From the NCBI GenBank assembly GCA_001709035.1, contig LVKA01000015.1:286663-350662 (forward strand): a stretch of 64,000 nt of DNA, in the 5' to 3' direction. Shown in pieces: positions 18,049 to 28,518 of this stretch; within the stretch, counting starts at the first letter, position 1; every line of letters starts with the position of its first letter. Both the position numbers and the translations under genes were made by a program. Origin of the DNA: Candidatus Thiodiazotropha endoloripes. Lineage in GTDB: Bacteria > Pseudomonadota > Gammaproteobacteria > Chromatiales > Chromatiaceae. The notes beneath the pieces were generated by a model. The model was not told the DNA's origin. It did not search any database and was given only the letters and a program-made list of their open reading frames with translations.

Positions 18049-18916
18049 ATTGGCTTGAAAATTGGATCAGGCGTTCGACAAAAAACTGCAGATCCCCACT
18101 GACTCCGGTTGGTACAGGCCAGTTATCGGCCTTTTTAGCTAAATTCTTGAACGCCTGCGCTACTCTGGAGCGAGGAAAAGCCTCGACAACCGGTTTTTGG
18201 CTCTTTACCGCCTTTCTGAGCTGCTCATCAAAAGGAATACTCCCCATGTAGCTGAGCATAACATCAAGGTACTGATCGGTGACCCGACACATCTTATTGT
18301 ATAGGTCCCTGCCCTCCTGGACGCTCTTCACCATATTCGCCAGTATACGAAATCGACTGATGCCATGCTCACGATTTAACAACTTGATAATCGCATAGGC
18401 ATCGGTGATCGAGGCCGGTTCGTCACACACCACCACAATCTGCTCCTGAGCGGCCCGGCTGAAGCTGATCACCAGATCGGAGATGCCGGCTGCCGTATCG
18501 ATCAGCAGCACATCCACATCGTTGGCCACCTCGCTGAACGCATGGATCAAACCGGCGTTTTCAGCACGCGACATTTCAGCCATATGCTGCATACCGGACG
18601 CCCCGGGCACGACTTTCATGCCTTTCGGTCCGGTAACAATGATATCTTCCAGTGAAGACTCCCCCCGCATCACGTGGGAGAGATTGTGTTCAGCATGTAA
18701 TCCGAGTACCACATCCAGATTGGCGAGCCCCATATCCGCATCCAGTAGCATGACCCTTCGCCCGAGTTCTTGCAAGGCCACACCGAGATTGGCGGAGATA
18801 TTGGTCTTGCCTACCCCACCTTTACCTCCGGTGACGGCGATCACTCTGACGGGTTCTGGATTCACCATTCTGCGCAGTCCGGTAGCCTGGTCTTCGATCT
18901 GTTCAGACATTTGCAT
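18038..18916 (-). CDS. flhG: Flagellar number regulator FlhG/FleN (MinD-type ATPase)
   Basis: A 292-aa MinD/ParA-family ATPase with the deviant Walker A VTGGKGGVGKTNISANLG, a VMLLDADMGLANLDVVLGL switch I block and LLIDTAAGISDLVISFSRAAQE (switch II). A short N-terminal extension, MQMSEQIEDQATGLRRMV, is the activator-helix type that stimulates FlhF. FlhG limits flagellar number, partly by restraining FlhF and the FleQ-type activator. I start at 18916, with GGAGG 9 bases upstream. This start overlaps the end of flhF, giving translational coupling. Confidence 0.93.
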   Translation of the reverse strand: MQMSEQIEDQATGLRRMVNPEPVRVIAVTGGKGGVGKTNISANLGVALQELGRRVMLLDADMGLANLDVVLGLHAEHNLSHVMRGESSLEDIIVTGPKGMKVVPGASGMQHMAEMSRAENAGLIHAFSEVANDVDVLLIDTAAGISDLVISFSRAAQEQIVVVCDEPASITDAYAIIKLLNREHGISRFRILANMVKSVQEGRDLYNKMCRVTDQYLDVMLSYMGSIPFDEQLRKAVKSQKPVVEAFPRSRVAQAFKNLAKKADNWPVPTGVSGDLQFFVERLIQFSSQYGE

Positions 18917-20189
18917 GTTCACTCGTTCCTCCGAAGGCCATAGCCAGATACTCCTCATCGGGTTGATGCTCTGTCTGTTGCGTCATTTCAACAGCCTGCC
19001 GAATTAAAATCTCCGCCCGGGCAACCTGAATATCTTCAGGAACCCGCTGACCATCCGTGGTGAATGCCAAAGGCAACCGGGACTCCAGTAGTGCGGAGAC
19101 TACGCCACCCAGTGAAGCGGCTTCATCCATTTTGGTCAGAATCGCGCCAATCGGGGAGATAGCGCCGAATGAGCGTATCGCGTGACTCAATGCACTGCGT
19201 TGGGTGGTTGCCGAAAGTGTAAGCAGTGCCTTGACCGGATGATTGCCCTGCTTCAGCAGGCCGAGTCGCTCAGTCAGTTTCAGATCCCGTTGCCCCATGC
19301 CGGCGGTATCGATCAGCACCAGCCGTTTTTCGGAGAAAGCGTGCAGTGCACTGCTCAGCTCTTCAGCTGTCGAGGCACTGCGAACCGGCACATCGAGAAT
19401 CTGGCCATAATTCTGTAGTTGCTCCTGGGCGCCGATTCGATAGCTGTCGGCAGAGATCAGGGCGAGGTGACGATTACCGTGACGCAGACAGAATTTGGCG
19501 GCCAACTTGGCGATGGTGGTGGTTTTGCCCACACCGGTGGGTCCGACCAGGGCCAATACCCCACCGGCATTCAGCAGGTCATTGCTCTCCACCGACAACT
19601 CACGGCGCAGGTGATTCAGTGCCTGAAGCCAGGCTTGTTCAGGGGATTCGGCATCTTCGGCCCGATAGGCCAGTTCACGACAATGGGCCGCATCCAGCCC
19701 CAGGCCCATCAACTGTCGGATCAACTCCTGAGTCTGGGGACGACGATGGCCGAGATCACGCCAGGTCAACTCGGAAAGCTCGTTCTCCATCATTCGCCGC
19801 AGCGCCTGCATCTCCTGACGCATCTCCCGTAACACCGGGTCCTGACTCCACTCAACCCGAGGTCTCTCCAGGGGAGGCTCCGGATCGTAGTCAGCCTTTG
19901 GCTTGGCGCGATCAGTCTCAGGTTTGATTTTCTCTTCGATATCCGTATAGGCGGCGGTTGCAAAGTTTCTGCTTACAGCAGGCTGGGATTGGGTGGTGGA
20001 TTCTTCGGTCTCGATAGCGGTTGGCTGGGTACTGTTGAAGGCGGATTCATCGTAATCCACCGCAGCCACCAGCTCGACACCCCCTTCCACACCCTTGTTT
20101 GAGAGGATCACTGCATCAGCGCCCAAAGCTTCTCGAACCTGACGTAAGGCCTGTCTCATGTCAGAGGCGAAAAAACGTCTTATTTTCAT
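18903..20189 (-). CDS. flhF: Flagellar placement GTPase FlhF
   Basis: A 428-aa SRP-type GTPase. The N-terminal B domain starts MKIRRFFASDMRQALRQVRE and is followed by a charged linker (70-130). The N and G domains have ALVGPTGVGKTTTIAKLAAKF (G1), ALISADSYRIGAQEQLQNYG, VLIDTAGMGQRD (G3), and ILTKMDEAASLGGVVS (G4/closing loop). FlhF marks the cell pole for flagellar assembly. In most relatives it directly follows flhA. Here flhA lies 14.4 kb away at 34561, with accessory DNA between, so flhF must have gained its own promoter or depends on read-through. Confidence 0.95.
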   Translation of the reverse strand: MKIRRFFASDMRQALRQVREALGADAVILSNKGVEGGVELVAAVDYDESAFNSTQPTAIETEESTTQSQPAVSRNFATAAYTDIEEKIKPETDRAKPKADYDPEPPLERPRVEWSQDPVLREMRQEMQALRRMMENELSELTWRDLGHRRPQTQELIRQLMGLGLDAAHCRELAYRAEDAESPEQAWLQALNHLRRELSVESNDLLNAGGVLALVGPTGVGKTTTIAKLAAKFCLRHGNRHLALISADSYRIGAQEQLQNYGQILDVPVRSASTAEELSSALHAFSEKRLVLIDTAGMGQRDLKLTERLGLLKQGNHPVKALLTLSATTQRSALSHAIRSFGAISPIGAILTKMDEAASLGGVVSALLESRLPLAFTTDGQRVPEDIQVARAEILIRQAVEMTQQTEHQPDEEYLAMAFGGTSEHANV

Positions 20190-20694
20190 AATCCGTAATC
20201 CCCGGCAGTCACCCGACTTCGGGCTTGTGCCTGTTAATCTGCTTAGCTAAAAAACATCGCAGCAATTAGTTCCGGGTTAGCTAAAATTGAGCCGGCAGTA
20301 ACCCGTCAAACTCTCCCCACACACGGCTCCTAATGATCATATGCAACAACCATTCCAATCGTGACATGGGGTTTTGGGATCAGGAATATTATCCATTTTA
20401 CAATAACTTGGAAGAAATGACCTGATTTGCCAGCGGATCAGTCAAGGCCCCGGCACGCCAGGGTATTGACTCCTTACAGAGGGCAGCGCCAAGGTTTCGG
20501 CAGAGAGAATTCCGTCGAACAGGGAGTCTGCAATCAGCACCGATACTCAACAGAAATGGAAGTGGAACAAGCGGGTTTCGATGCGGATACCAATCACAAA
20601 GAGATTGATGATTCGAACAACGACGAGCGCCTGTTACCGGCCAGCGTGGAACTGGCCGGTAACAGGCGGATGAAAAATCCGGTAAGGCGGCCAA
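20190..20694. other. Gene-poor left edge of the accessory island, upstream of flhF
   Basis: About 500 bp without a credible gene: the open frames on both strands lack family resemblance and a ribosome-binding site. It must contain whatever promoter now drives flhF. A stretch at 20285-20330, read on the minus strand (GGAGCCGTGTGTGGGG...GCCGGCTC), faintly resembles the domain V hairpin of a group II intron. This is noted only as a possibility. Confidence 0.5.
20628..20668 (-). terminator. Perfect 17-bp hairpin after the DsrE-family gene
   Basis: CGCCTGTTACCGGCCAG and its exact reverse complement are separated by the 7-base loop CGTGGAA. It lies 27 bp past the stop codon of the DsrE-family gene on the minus strand. 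There is no T-run after it, so it may be a Rho-assisted or mRNA-stabilising hairpin rather than a classic terminator. Confidence 0.6.
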
Positions 20695-21222
20695 TCAGAA
20701 GATTGGCACCAGTTTGTGCCCTTGTGTCTGCCAGCCGATGAGGGAGATAAATCCGTCCCCCACCACCTCCATCTGAGGTAAGACAGTCTCATTCTCAACC
20801 TTGAAAACACGGTTCGCAATGGCGCACACTTCCATGCGCACCCCCTTCTGTTTAAGGATTTTGGCGGTTTCAGCAATGGATTTGAGGTCGTCGCCGAACT
20901 CCATCTCCAGGGTGTCGTCAGGCTTGGTGGAGAGATAGCGCACCGTCTCACCGATGAACACCAGCACCATATTCGGTGTAACGCCTTGTTTTACAAGGCC
21001 TTCATGGGTGCCTCGGATGATATCGAGGTAGAAGGCCGTCTTACGTGGGTTGGTAAAGTCGATGAGAAACACACTTTTGGTCGATTTCACCCCATTGAGT
21101 GCAGCTGAGTCATCGATTACCTGCTCTGCCTGAGCCATAGCAGTGAACAACAACAGTGAAGCAAACAACATTTCTGCCCAAGCGCGGGCGCGAGTTCGAA
21201 GAGAGATCAATTCAGCCACCAA
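20695..21222 (-). CDS. Exported DsrE-family protein
   Basis: A 175-aa protein with an N-terminal signal-like segment (RTRARAW, then LFASLLLFTAMAQA, cleavage near AQA|EQ). The mature domain is DsrE/YchN-like: SVFLIDFTNPRKTAFYLDIIRGTHEGLVKQG, then MVLVFIGETVRYLS and KILKQKGVRMEVCAIANRV. The DsrE active-site cysteine position is represented by the single MEVCAIA cysteine. Exported members are common in sulfur-oxidising gammaproteobacteria and may handle protein-bound sulfur. That role is inferred. The start is uncertain: TTG or GTG near 21220 gives the basic signal-peptide n-region, and the ATG at 21171 would leave it out. Confidence 0.75.
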   Translation of the reverse strand: MVAELISLRTRARAWAEMLFASLLLFTAMAQAEQVIDDSAALNGVKSTKSVFLIDFTNPRKTAFYLDIIRGTHEGLVKQGVTPNMVLVFIGETVRYLSTKPDDTLEMEFGDDLKSIAETAKILKQKGVRMEVCAIANRVFKVENETVLPQMEVVGDGFISLIGWQTQGHKLVPIF

Positions 21223-21369
21223 GCGGATAGTTTAGAAGAGCGACAAACATAAAATGAATGTTCATTTCAGTCAACCCCTTAACCACTTATACATCTTACT
21301 TTGACATTGCCGCTCCCACAGATCAGTTACAGCCAACTCGGTTTGCCCCCCTCCTGACCGCCGCCAAGA

Positions 21370-21816
21370 TCAATAAGCCGGCTTTTTACGGCAAGGTTTG
21401 GACGTCACAACACTCGGTCTGCCGACCAGCTGGCGTATCTGCCGAAGAGAACGCCTCCATGAAAACCGCTTCATCCCCTGCCCTGCCTTTTCATCAACAT
21501 AATTTGATAGAGTGTTATGGGAGAAAAAAACCGTGATCCCCATGACCAATGAGGTGAGCGGGATTGAAACCACTCCTGCCAGCACCGCATATTCGGCATA
21601 ATGTACAAGCGGATGACTAACCACTACCCCCATTAGTGAGAGCATGCATGAGAGCAGGACGACCGACACTTGAAACAGTGTAGCCAGCTTATGAATTCTA
21701 CGAATATCCTTCATCTTGATTGTTCCCTGAACTAAATATTTATAAATTCGTATTGCATTGCGAACCAACTTCAATAACCACAAGATCCATTCCATAACGG
21801 ATCGGACACCCGCCAA
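21370..21816 (-). CDS. Hypothetical small membrane protein
   Basis: A 148-aa frame with no recognised family. It has two clear hydrophobic segments, FQVSVVLLSCMLSLMGVVV (about residues 48-66) and YAVLAGVVSIPLTSLVMGITVFF (about 76-98), and a strongly basic C-terminal tail ending RKKPAY. A shorter start at MKDIRRIHK (21714) is preceded by AGGGA and may be the real one. It is flanked by an exported DsrE-like gene and an IS3 element. It may be real, but it could be chance. Confidence 0.4.
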   Translation of the reverse strand: MAGVRSVMEWILWLLKLVRNAIRIYKYLVQGTIKMKDIRRIHKLATLFQVSVVLLSCMLSLMGVVVSHPLVHYAEYAVLAGVVSIPLTSLVMGITVFFSHNTLSNYVDEKAGQGMKRFSWRRSLRQIRQLVGRPSVVTSKPCRKKPAY

Positions 21817-22277
21817 GAGTTGCAGTATGTTTTTTTATTGGTGATTGATTGTTGATTAAAAGATCAGATCATCACTACTCAAGCCTATGATCGAACACGG
21901 ATACTGTAAAATTCCAGTTACTCCTAATAGGTTTGATCATTCTTTGTGCAGAGACTTTCAATCTGAGAATGGAAGCCTGACAGCGATCGACTGAGTAGTC
22001 TTTCACAGTGGCTCTCGCGATAGTTTTTGACTGAAGCAGAAAAATAGATTCTTAGCAGTAACTCCACGATCTCTGGAGTTTGATTTAAACGTATCACGGT
22101 ATCCCTCCAGGAATGGCGTTCCTAATTTTTCTGGCGTGAGATTCTCAGATAATCCAAATAATTACAAGACCAGAACCGATGATATTTATTGCTATTGTTT
22201 AAAAAAACCGCATACGCGAAACTTTTAAAGTGTGCTTAAATAATATGACATTTATCCTTGAACAAGTTTCACATGTA
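21817..22277. other. Non-coding stretch left of the IS3 element
   Basis: About 460 bp of AT-rich sequence with no credible open frame, RNA gene or strong hairpin visible. It ends exactly at the IS3 terminal repeat (22278). It contains no remnant of the REP-type transposase found on the other side of the IS3, so the two flanks were not one sequence before insertion, or a deletion followed. Confidence 0.55.
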
Positions 22278-22285
22278 TGTAGTGG

Positions 22286-24699
<2,414 letters not shown>

Positions 24700-24760
24700 T
24701 TATCGTCTGGGGTGATAATATCACCCATAATCAGGTGGCCAAAATAACTATGCCACTACA

Positions 24761-25211
24761 CTTGTCTTGCGATCGGTTCATTGAGACAGTGCATGAACCA
24801 GCTGATCTCCCGTAAACGCTTACGCTATTTAGTGGTCAATTCAGTGACTGTATCTTGTTCAGCGCGACTGAGCGGTTCTCGGGCCAGATAACGCTGGACG
24901 ATGACCGGTAGTGAGAATAGATGTTGCCAACGATCAATGACTTGCTGCTCAGACCAGCTGGTCGCTGTCTGGGTATCGACATGAAGGATGACGTGGTAGT
25001 GATTGGACATCACGGCATAGGCGCAGATATCGATGGCAAAAATCTCAGCCAACAGCTTCATACGATCGACGATCCACTGTCGACGATGTTCATAGCTTTT
25101 CCCGGAAAGCGTATCGAATCCACAGAGAAAAGCACGCCTGACGCAGCGTGATACGCAATGGTAATAGGGGGTTTGATCCAGCAGAACCAGAGTTTTCCTT
25201 GGTTTTGGCAT
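24761..25211 (-). pseudogene. Truncated REP-associated (IS200-like) transposase, copy A
   Basis: From ATG at 25211: MPKPRKTLVLLDQTPYYHC, the CVRRAFLCGFDTLSGK block and the HUH motif MSNHYHVILHVDTQ that marks Y1/RAYT transposases. An in-frame TAG replaces a tryptophan codon after ELTTK (24825), and the gene is cut after DNA coding for EPIARQ by the end of the IS3 at 24760. It is a near-identical, inverted copy of the gene at 28519-29514. It has no C-terminal half and cannot be active. Confidence 0.85.
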
Positions 25212-25366
25212 CGTATCACTCCTTGATAACAGATGATCCACAAAGATTGCCAGATGTATGTAAAATTGGCAAATTATGGATGGGTGATGAGATGGACGCC
25301 CTACCAATCCGGCGTCGATGCGCCAAACTAGTTCAGTGAACATAGGTTACATGGAGGGCATCCATC

Positions 25367-26386
25367 ATGAAAAAGCATAGCCTCATAGCCATCGATTTGG
25401 CAAAAAATAATTTTCAGGTCTGCGTGCTTGATCCGCACAACAAAGTTACACTCAATATGCGACTAAAAAGAAGTCAACTCGCTGAACTTATTGCCCAACA
25501 AAAACCTGGGCCAGTAGCGATGGAAGCCTGTTATTCTAGTCACTATTGGGCTAGATTGTTCTCTGAAATGGGACATGATGTTAAGCTGATTCCAGCGCAG
25601 CACGTAAAACCCTTTGTGCGGGGGAATAAGAACGATCACAATGATGCATTGGCGATCGCCGAAGCCTCACAACGACCTAACATCAAATTCGTTCCTATCA
25701 AGACGATTGATCAGCAGGACATTCAGGCCTTGCATCGAATTCGTGAACGTATCGTTGGCCAAAGAACTGGATTGATTAACCAAACCCGAGGCATTCTAAG
25801 TGAGTACGGCATCATTACCCAGAAAGGAATAAAGCACTTCAGTACACTATTGGCTGCATTATCACAACCTGAAGCCAGGGAATTTACAGGGCTAATTAAA
25901 GATCAACTGCAGCTAATCGCTCAAGAGTATCGCGTTCTGACAGATCGACTCAACAAACTGAATCGGCAACTGAAAGATATAGCAGCTATTAATCCACTAT
26001 GCGAAATTCTCATGACATTGCCGGGTATAGGTTATATCAACGCTACGGCTCTTGTTAGTGCCGTGGGGAACGGTAGCCAGTTTACCCATGCCCGAGAGAT
26101 GTCAGTCTGGCTTGGAGTGACTCCCAAATTGCATGCGAGTGGTGATACGGGTTATCTGTCGGGTATCAGCAAACGAGGAAATCGTTATTTACGCAGGATG
26201 ATGATCCATGGCGCGAGAGCTGCGTTGTATCGCTGTAAGAATCCGCATGACAGTATGATTCTGTGGGCTAGGGAAATAGCAAAGCGCAGTAATGCGAACA
26301 AGGCAGCGGTTGCTTTGGCTAACCGCTTAACCAGGCTGGCATGGATACTCCTGCAAAAACAGGAACCGTATCAGGTGACACGCTGA
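25367..26386 (+). CDS. IS110-family transposase (DEDD recombinase)
   Basis: A 339-aa transposase. The RuvC-like N-terminal domain has IAIDLAKNNFQVCVLD (first Asp), then VAMEACYSSHYWARLF (Glu) and KNDHNDALAIAEA (Asp pair), forming the DEDD site. A coiled-coil middle is followed by the transposase_20 domain with LMTLPGIGYINATALVSAVG and the catalytic-serine region GVTPKLHASGDTGYLSGISKRGNRYLRRMMIHGARA. The frame is full length and intact, so the element may be active. IS110 enzymes insert site-specifically under direction of a bridge RNA. Confidence 0.9.
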   Translation: MKKHSLIAIDLAKNNFQVCVLDPHNKVTLNMRLKRSQLAELIAQQKPGPVAMEACYSSHYWARLFSEMGHDVKLIPAQHVKPFVRGNKNDHNDALAIAEASQRPNIKFVPIKTIDQQDIQALHRIRERIVGQRTGLINQTRGILSEYGIITQKGIKHFSTLLAALSQPEAREFTGLIKDQLQLIAQEYRVLTDRLNKLNRQLKDIAAINPLCEILMTLPGIGYINATALVSAVGNGSQFTHAREMSVWLGVTPKLHASGDTGYLSGISKRGNRYLRRMMIHGARAALYRCKNPHDSMILWAREIAKRSNANKAAVALANRLTRLAWILLQKQEPYQVTR

Positions 26387-26673
26387 GCTTAATGGTATTG
26401 TCTTTGTTGCTGCGTTTAACTGATGAGAAAGCGGTTACCCGCCTTGACCTAAGTCTGGCCAAGACATGGCTTTAGAAGCCGAGTGGGTGTTTTAGACAGT
26501 CAAGTGCGGATCTTCATCAGGGCCAGGAAGAATCAAGATTACTTCCAATCAACAGGCCGGTTATATGTCAGCACAACAACCGTTAGCAAATTAGACCTGC
26601 AACATTGATAAACGTGAGATCTAAAAGGCTGTTTGTTGCAGCCCTAGAGATGAGTTTGGCATGACAATCGGCA
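26387..26673 (+). ncRNA. Candidate bridge/seek RNA region of the IS110 element
   Basis: This non-coding stretch lies between the transposase stop and the right subterminal repeat. It contains possible pairing segments (for example GCGGTTACCCGC near 26432 and GCTGTTTGTTGCAGC near 26627). IS1111-type elements are known to encode their guide RNA here. The assignment rests on position and length. I have not folded it. Confidence 0.4.
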
Positions 26674-26696
26674 GGCGTCCATATATGTCTTGGTTA

Positions 26697-27017
26697 TTAC
26701 TGGTTATTTCTATCTAAATTACCAGGCTTTGTAAATAGATATACAAAAGCAATTGGCGGTAGGAAAAAAAGACCTAAAAGCCACTTTATTCTACCACTGA
26801 TCAGGGAGTGTAATATACAGATTAATGATGCTATAAGTTGTGCAACTAAAATAGTAAAAACAAATGCAAACTTATATCGAATGCCACTCTCATTAAATCC
26901 TGCGTTATCAGATAAACCTAACAAGCTGTTATTAATAAAAACAAACACCAACACACTAGAAGTGAATATTATAACCCACCTCCAATACCAAAGAATACTT
27001 ACAATTTTTCTACGCAA
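26697..27017 (-). CDS. Hypothetical three-helix membrane protein
   Basis: A 106-aa AT-rich frame. Hydrophobic segments are WRWVIIFTSSVLVFVFI (about 13-29), KFAFVFTILVAQLIASLICIL (about 49-69) and WLLGLFFLPPIAFVYLF (about 79-95), with basic loops. No family is recognised. It lies between the IS110 element and a Gly-rich orphan gene read in the same direction about 225 bp upstream. A pairing with that gene as a membrane immunity-type partner is conceivable but not supported by tight spacing. Confidence 0.5.
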   Translation of the reverse strand: MRRKIVSILWYWRWVIIFTSSVLVFVFINNSLLGLSDNAGFNESGIRYKFAFVFTILVAQLIASLICILHSLISGRIKWLLGLFFLPPIAFVYLFTKPGNLDRNNQ

Positions 27018-27242
27018 CTTTAAATTATTGTAATATATAACAAAAACCCTCTATTACTATATTGGGATCCATTATCTAATTCTGTTTTTGTCATGTTCAC
27101 GAATAAAAATGTACTCCACTAATTTGTTAAGAGAGGTAGTGTATCATTCTGGTGGAATTAAGGATCAATAACATACTCAGAGATTTTATAATTCCTACAC
27201 TTGGATCTCTACTATTAAGTCATTAATTGTAATTAGAAATTA

Positions 27243-28253
27243 TTACTTTACCCCAACAGTTAAACCTGCACCAAGTACCGGCCCTACTCCCAATTTAGCT
27301 TTTGCACCAAGCTTAAAACCTTTGCCATCTCCAATTTCTAGTTCACCACCAATTTTTGCAGCCCCGCCAAAACCCGTAGTTACGTGACCCGAGACAGAGA
27401 CACCATGATCATACTCCTCTGGTACACATGGCATTTCCGGTACATCATAACCAGCAATACTATCAACTACAGGATCAACGTAATTATTATAAATCCCTGC
27501 TAATGTATCCCCTATTGTTTTTGGTGTTATCTTAAAAGCCATTGCATAACGCGCATCCCCAAGCAACGCTTCGGCACCCAAACCTCCTTTTATACTTGCT
27601 CCAGACATTTTAGGGTTTAGTGAATCAATTTGTAGTTTTCCTTCAATGTTTGCATCCACATTGGCTACACCAACTCTAAACCTTGCATCAATTCTTCCTA
27701 ATTCACCAATTTTTAAATCAGGGTTAGCATGCGCTATATTTATACCAGTAGATAATCCAGCTCCTCCACCAGCCTTCATTTTTTCCGAACTTCCATCAAA
27801 ACCAGGTTTTGTATACTGGAATTGAAAGCGACCTAGGTGAAAGCTTTTAGACTCATTGGTATAAACACTCACATCACAATCAATATTCTTTTCAAAGCTA
27901 AAGTCTGGTAATGGACAGTCATTCTGCTTATGATGTGTAAGCTCATATACCCCGCTTAGCTTTTCCTCAGTAGATACTGAAGTGACTAAATTATCTTCCG
28001 TCGTAGGAGCAAATCTTAACATTTCACTCTTTGTTTGAATGTTACTAATTTTGTCACTTGCTGTTAAAAAGTTACTCCATATATCTGCTGATGGGTTCCT
28101 TTTGTATAATAGACTACCTTCTTTATCATTTTCATTTTGAGTTGTAGAGCAACCCCTGTTTGAATTATTAGCATTCAGAGATTTTTTATCCGAAGAATTA
28201 CCTAAATTACTAAAGTTTACTGATGCATTATTATTTATCATTGAATTAGTCAT
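27243..28253 (-). CDS. Orphan Ser/Asn-rich protein with Gly-rich C-terminal domain (336 aa)
   Basis: I do not recognise this gene. The N-terminal 60 residues are rich in Asn and Ser (MTNSMINNNASVNFSNLG), have no hydrophobic signal peptide, and look disordered in the way many type III-secreted proteins do. Residues about 150-336 are Gly-rich and probably beta (GGGAGLSTGINIAHANPDLKIG; SGASIKGGLGAEALLG), with a last stretch GFKLGAKAKLGVGPVLGAGLTVGVK. A DCP/VPE segment near residue 280 (YDVPEMPCVPEEYDHGV) separates two Gly-rich parts. It is AT-rich compared with the flagellar genes. It may be an exported toxin or structural protein (inference). Confidence 0.6.
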   Translation of the reverse strand: MTNSMINNNASVNFSNLGNSSDKKSLNANNSNRGCSTTQNENDKEGSLLYKRNPSADIWSNFLTASDKISNIQTKSEMLRFAPTTEDNLVTSVSTEEKLSGVYELTHHKQNDCPLPDFSFEKNIDCDVSVYTNESKSFHLGRFQFQYTKPGFDGSSEKMKAGGGAGLSTGINIAHANPDLKIGELGRIDARFRVGVANVDANIEGKLQIDSLNPKMSGASIKGGLGAEALLGDARYAMAFKITPKTIGDTLAGIYNNYVDPVVDSIAGYDVPEMPCVPEEYDHGVSVSGHVTTGFGGAAKIGGELEIGDGKGFKLGAKAKLGVGPVLGAGLTVGVK

Positions 28254-28518
28254 ATTGTTAATCCTTTAACATAATCTATTTACTTAATCAGCTACTTATT
28301 AAGTATGCTTAATTAGTTATCTAGAAACCCATCGTTATTGAGATAACTATACTGGCCAATCAATCTTGCTGACACTAGGGGTAACCCTGTCAGAATATGA
28401 TGACATACAAACATGTATTGACTATGTAATGTGGCAGCTTGATATTGCAACGATAAACGGGGCACCTACCTATAATTTGCCAAGTTTAGTGAATCATCTG
28501 TTATCAAGGAGTGATACG

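Larger units (their letters stand above)
25292..26682 (+). mobile_element. IS110-family (IS1111-like) insertion sequence
   Basis: The transposase gene 25367-26386 is flanked by a 9-bp inverted pair, ATGGACGCC at 25292-25300 and GGCGTCCAT at 26674-26682. This fits the subterminal inverted repeats of the IS1111 subgroup of IS110. True ends lie a few bases outside these and cannot be fixed here. About 290 bp of non-coding DNA lie between the transposase stop and the right repeat, as expected for an element whose guide RNA is encoded downstream. Confidence 0.7.

Noticed and set aside
20190..20280. Cyclic-di-GMP riboswitch upstream of flhF
   Set aside because: The stretch has small hairpins but lacks the conserved GEMM core and tetraloop-receptor pattern.
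20398..20694. 98-codon minus-strand frame upstream of flhF
   Set aside because: No start signal, no recognisable domain, and crosses the strong 17-bp hairpin at 20628-20668.
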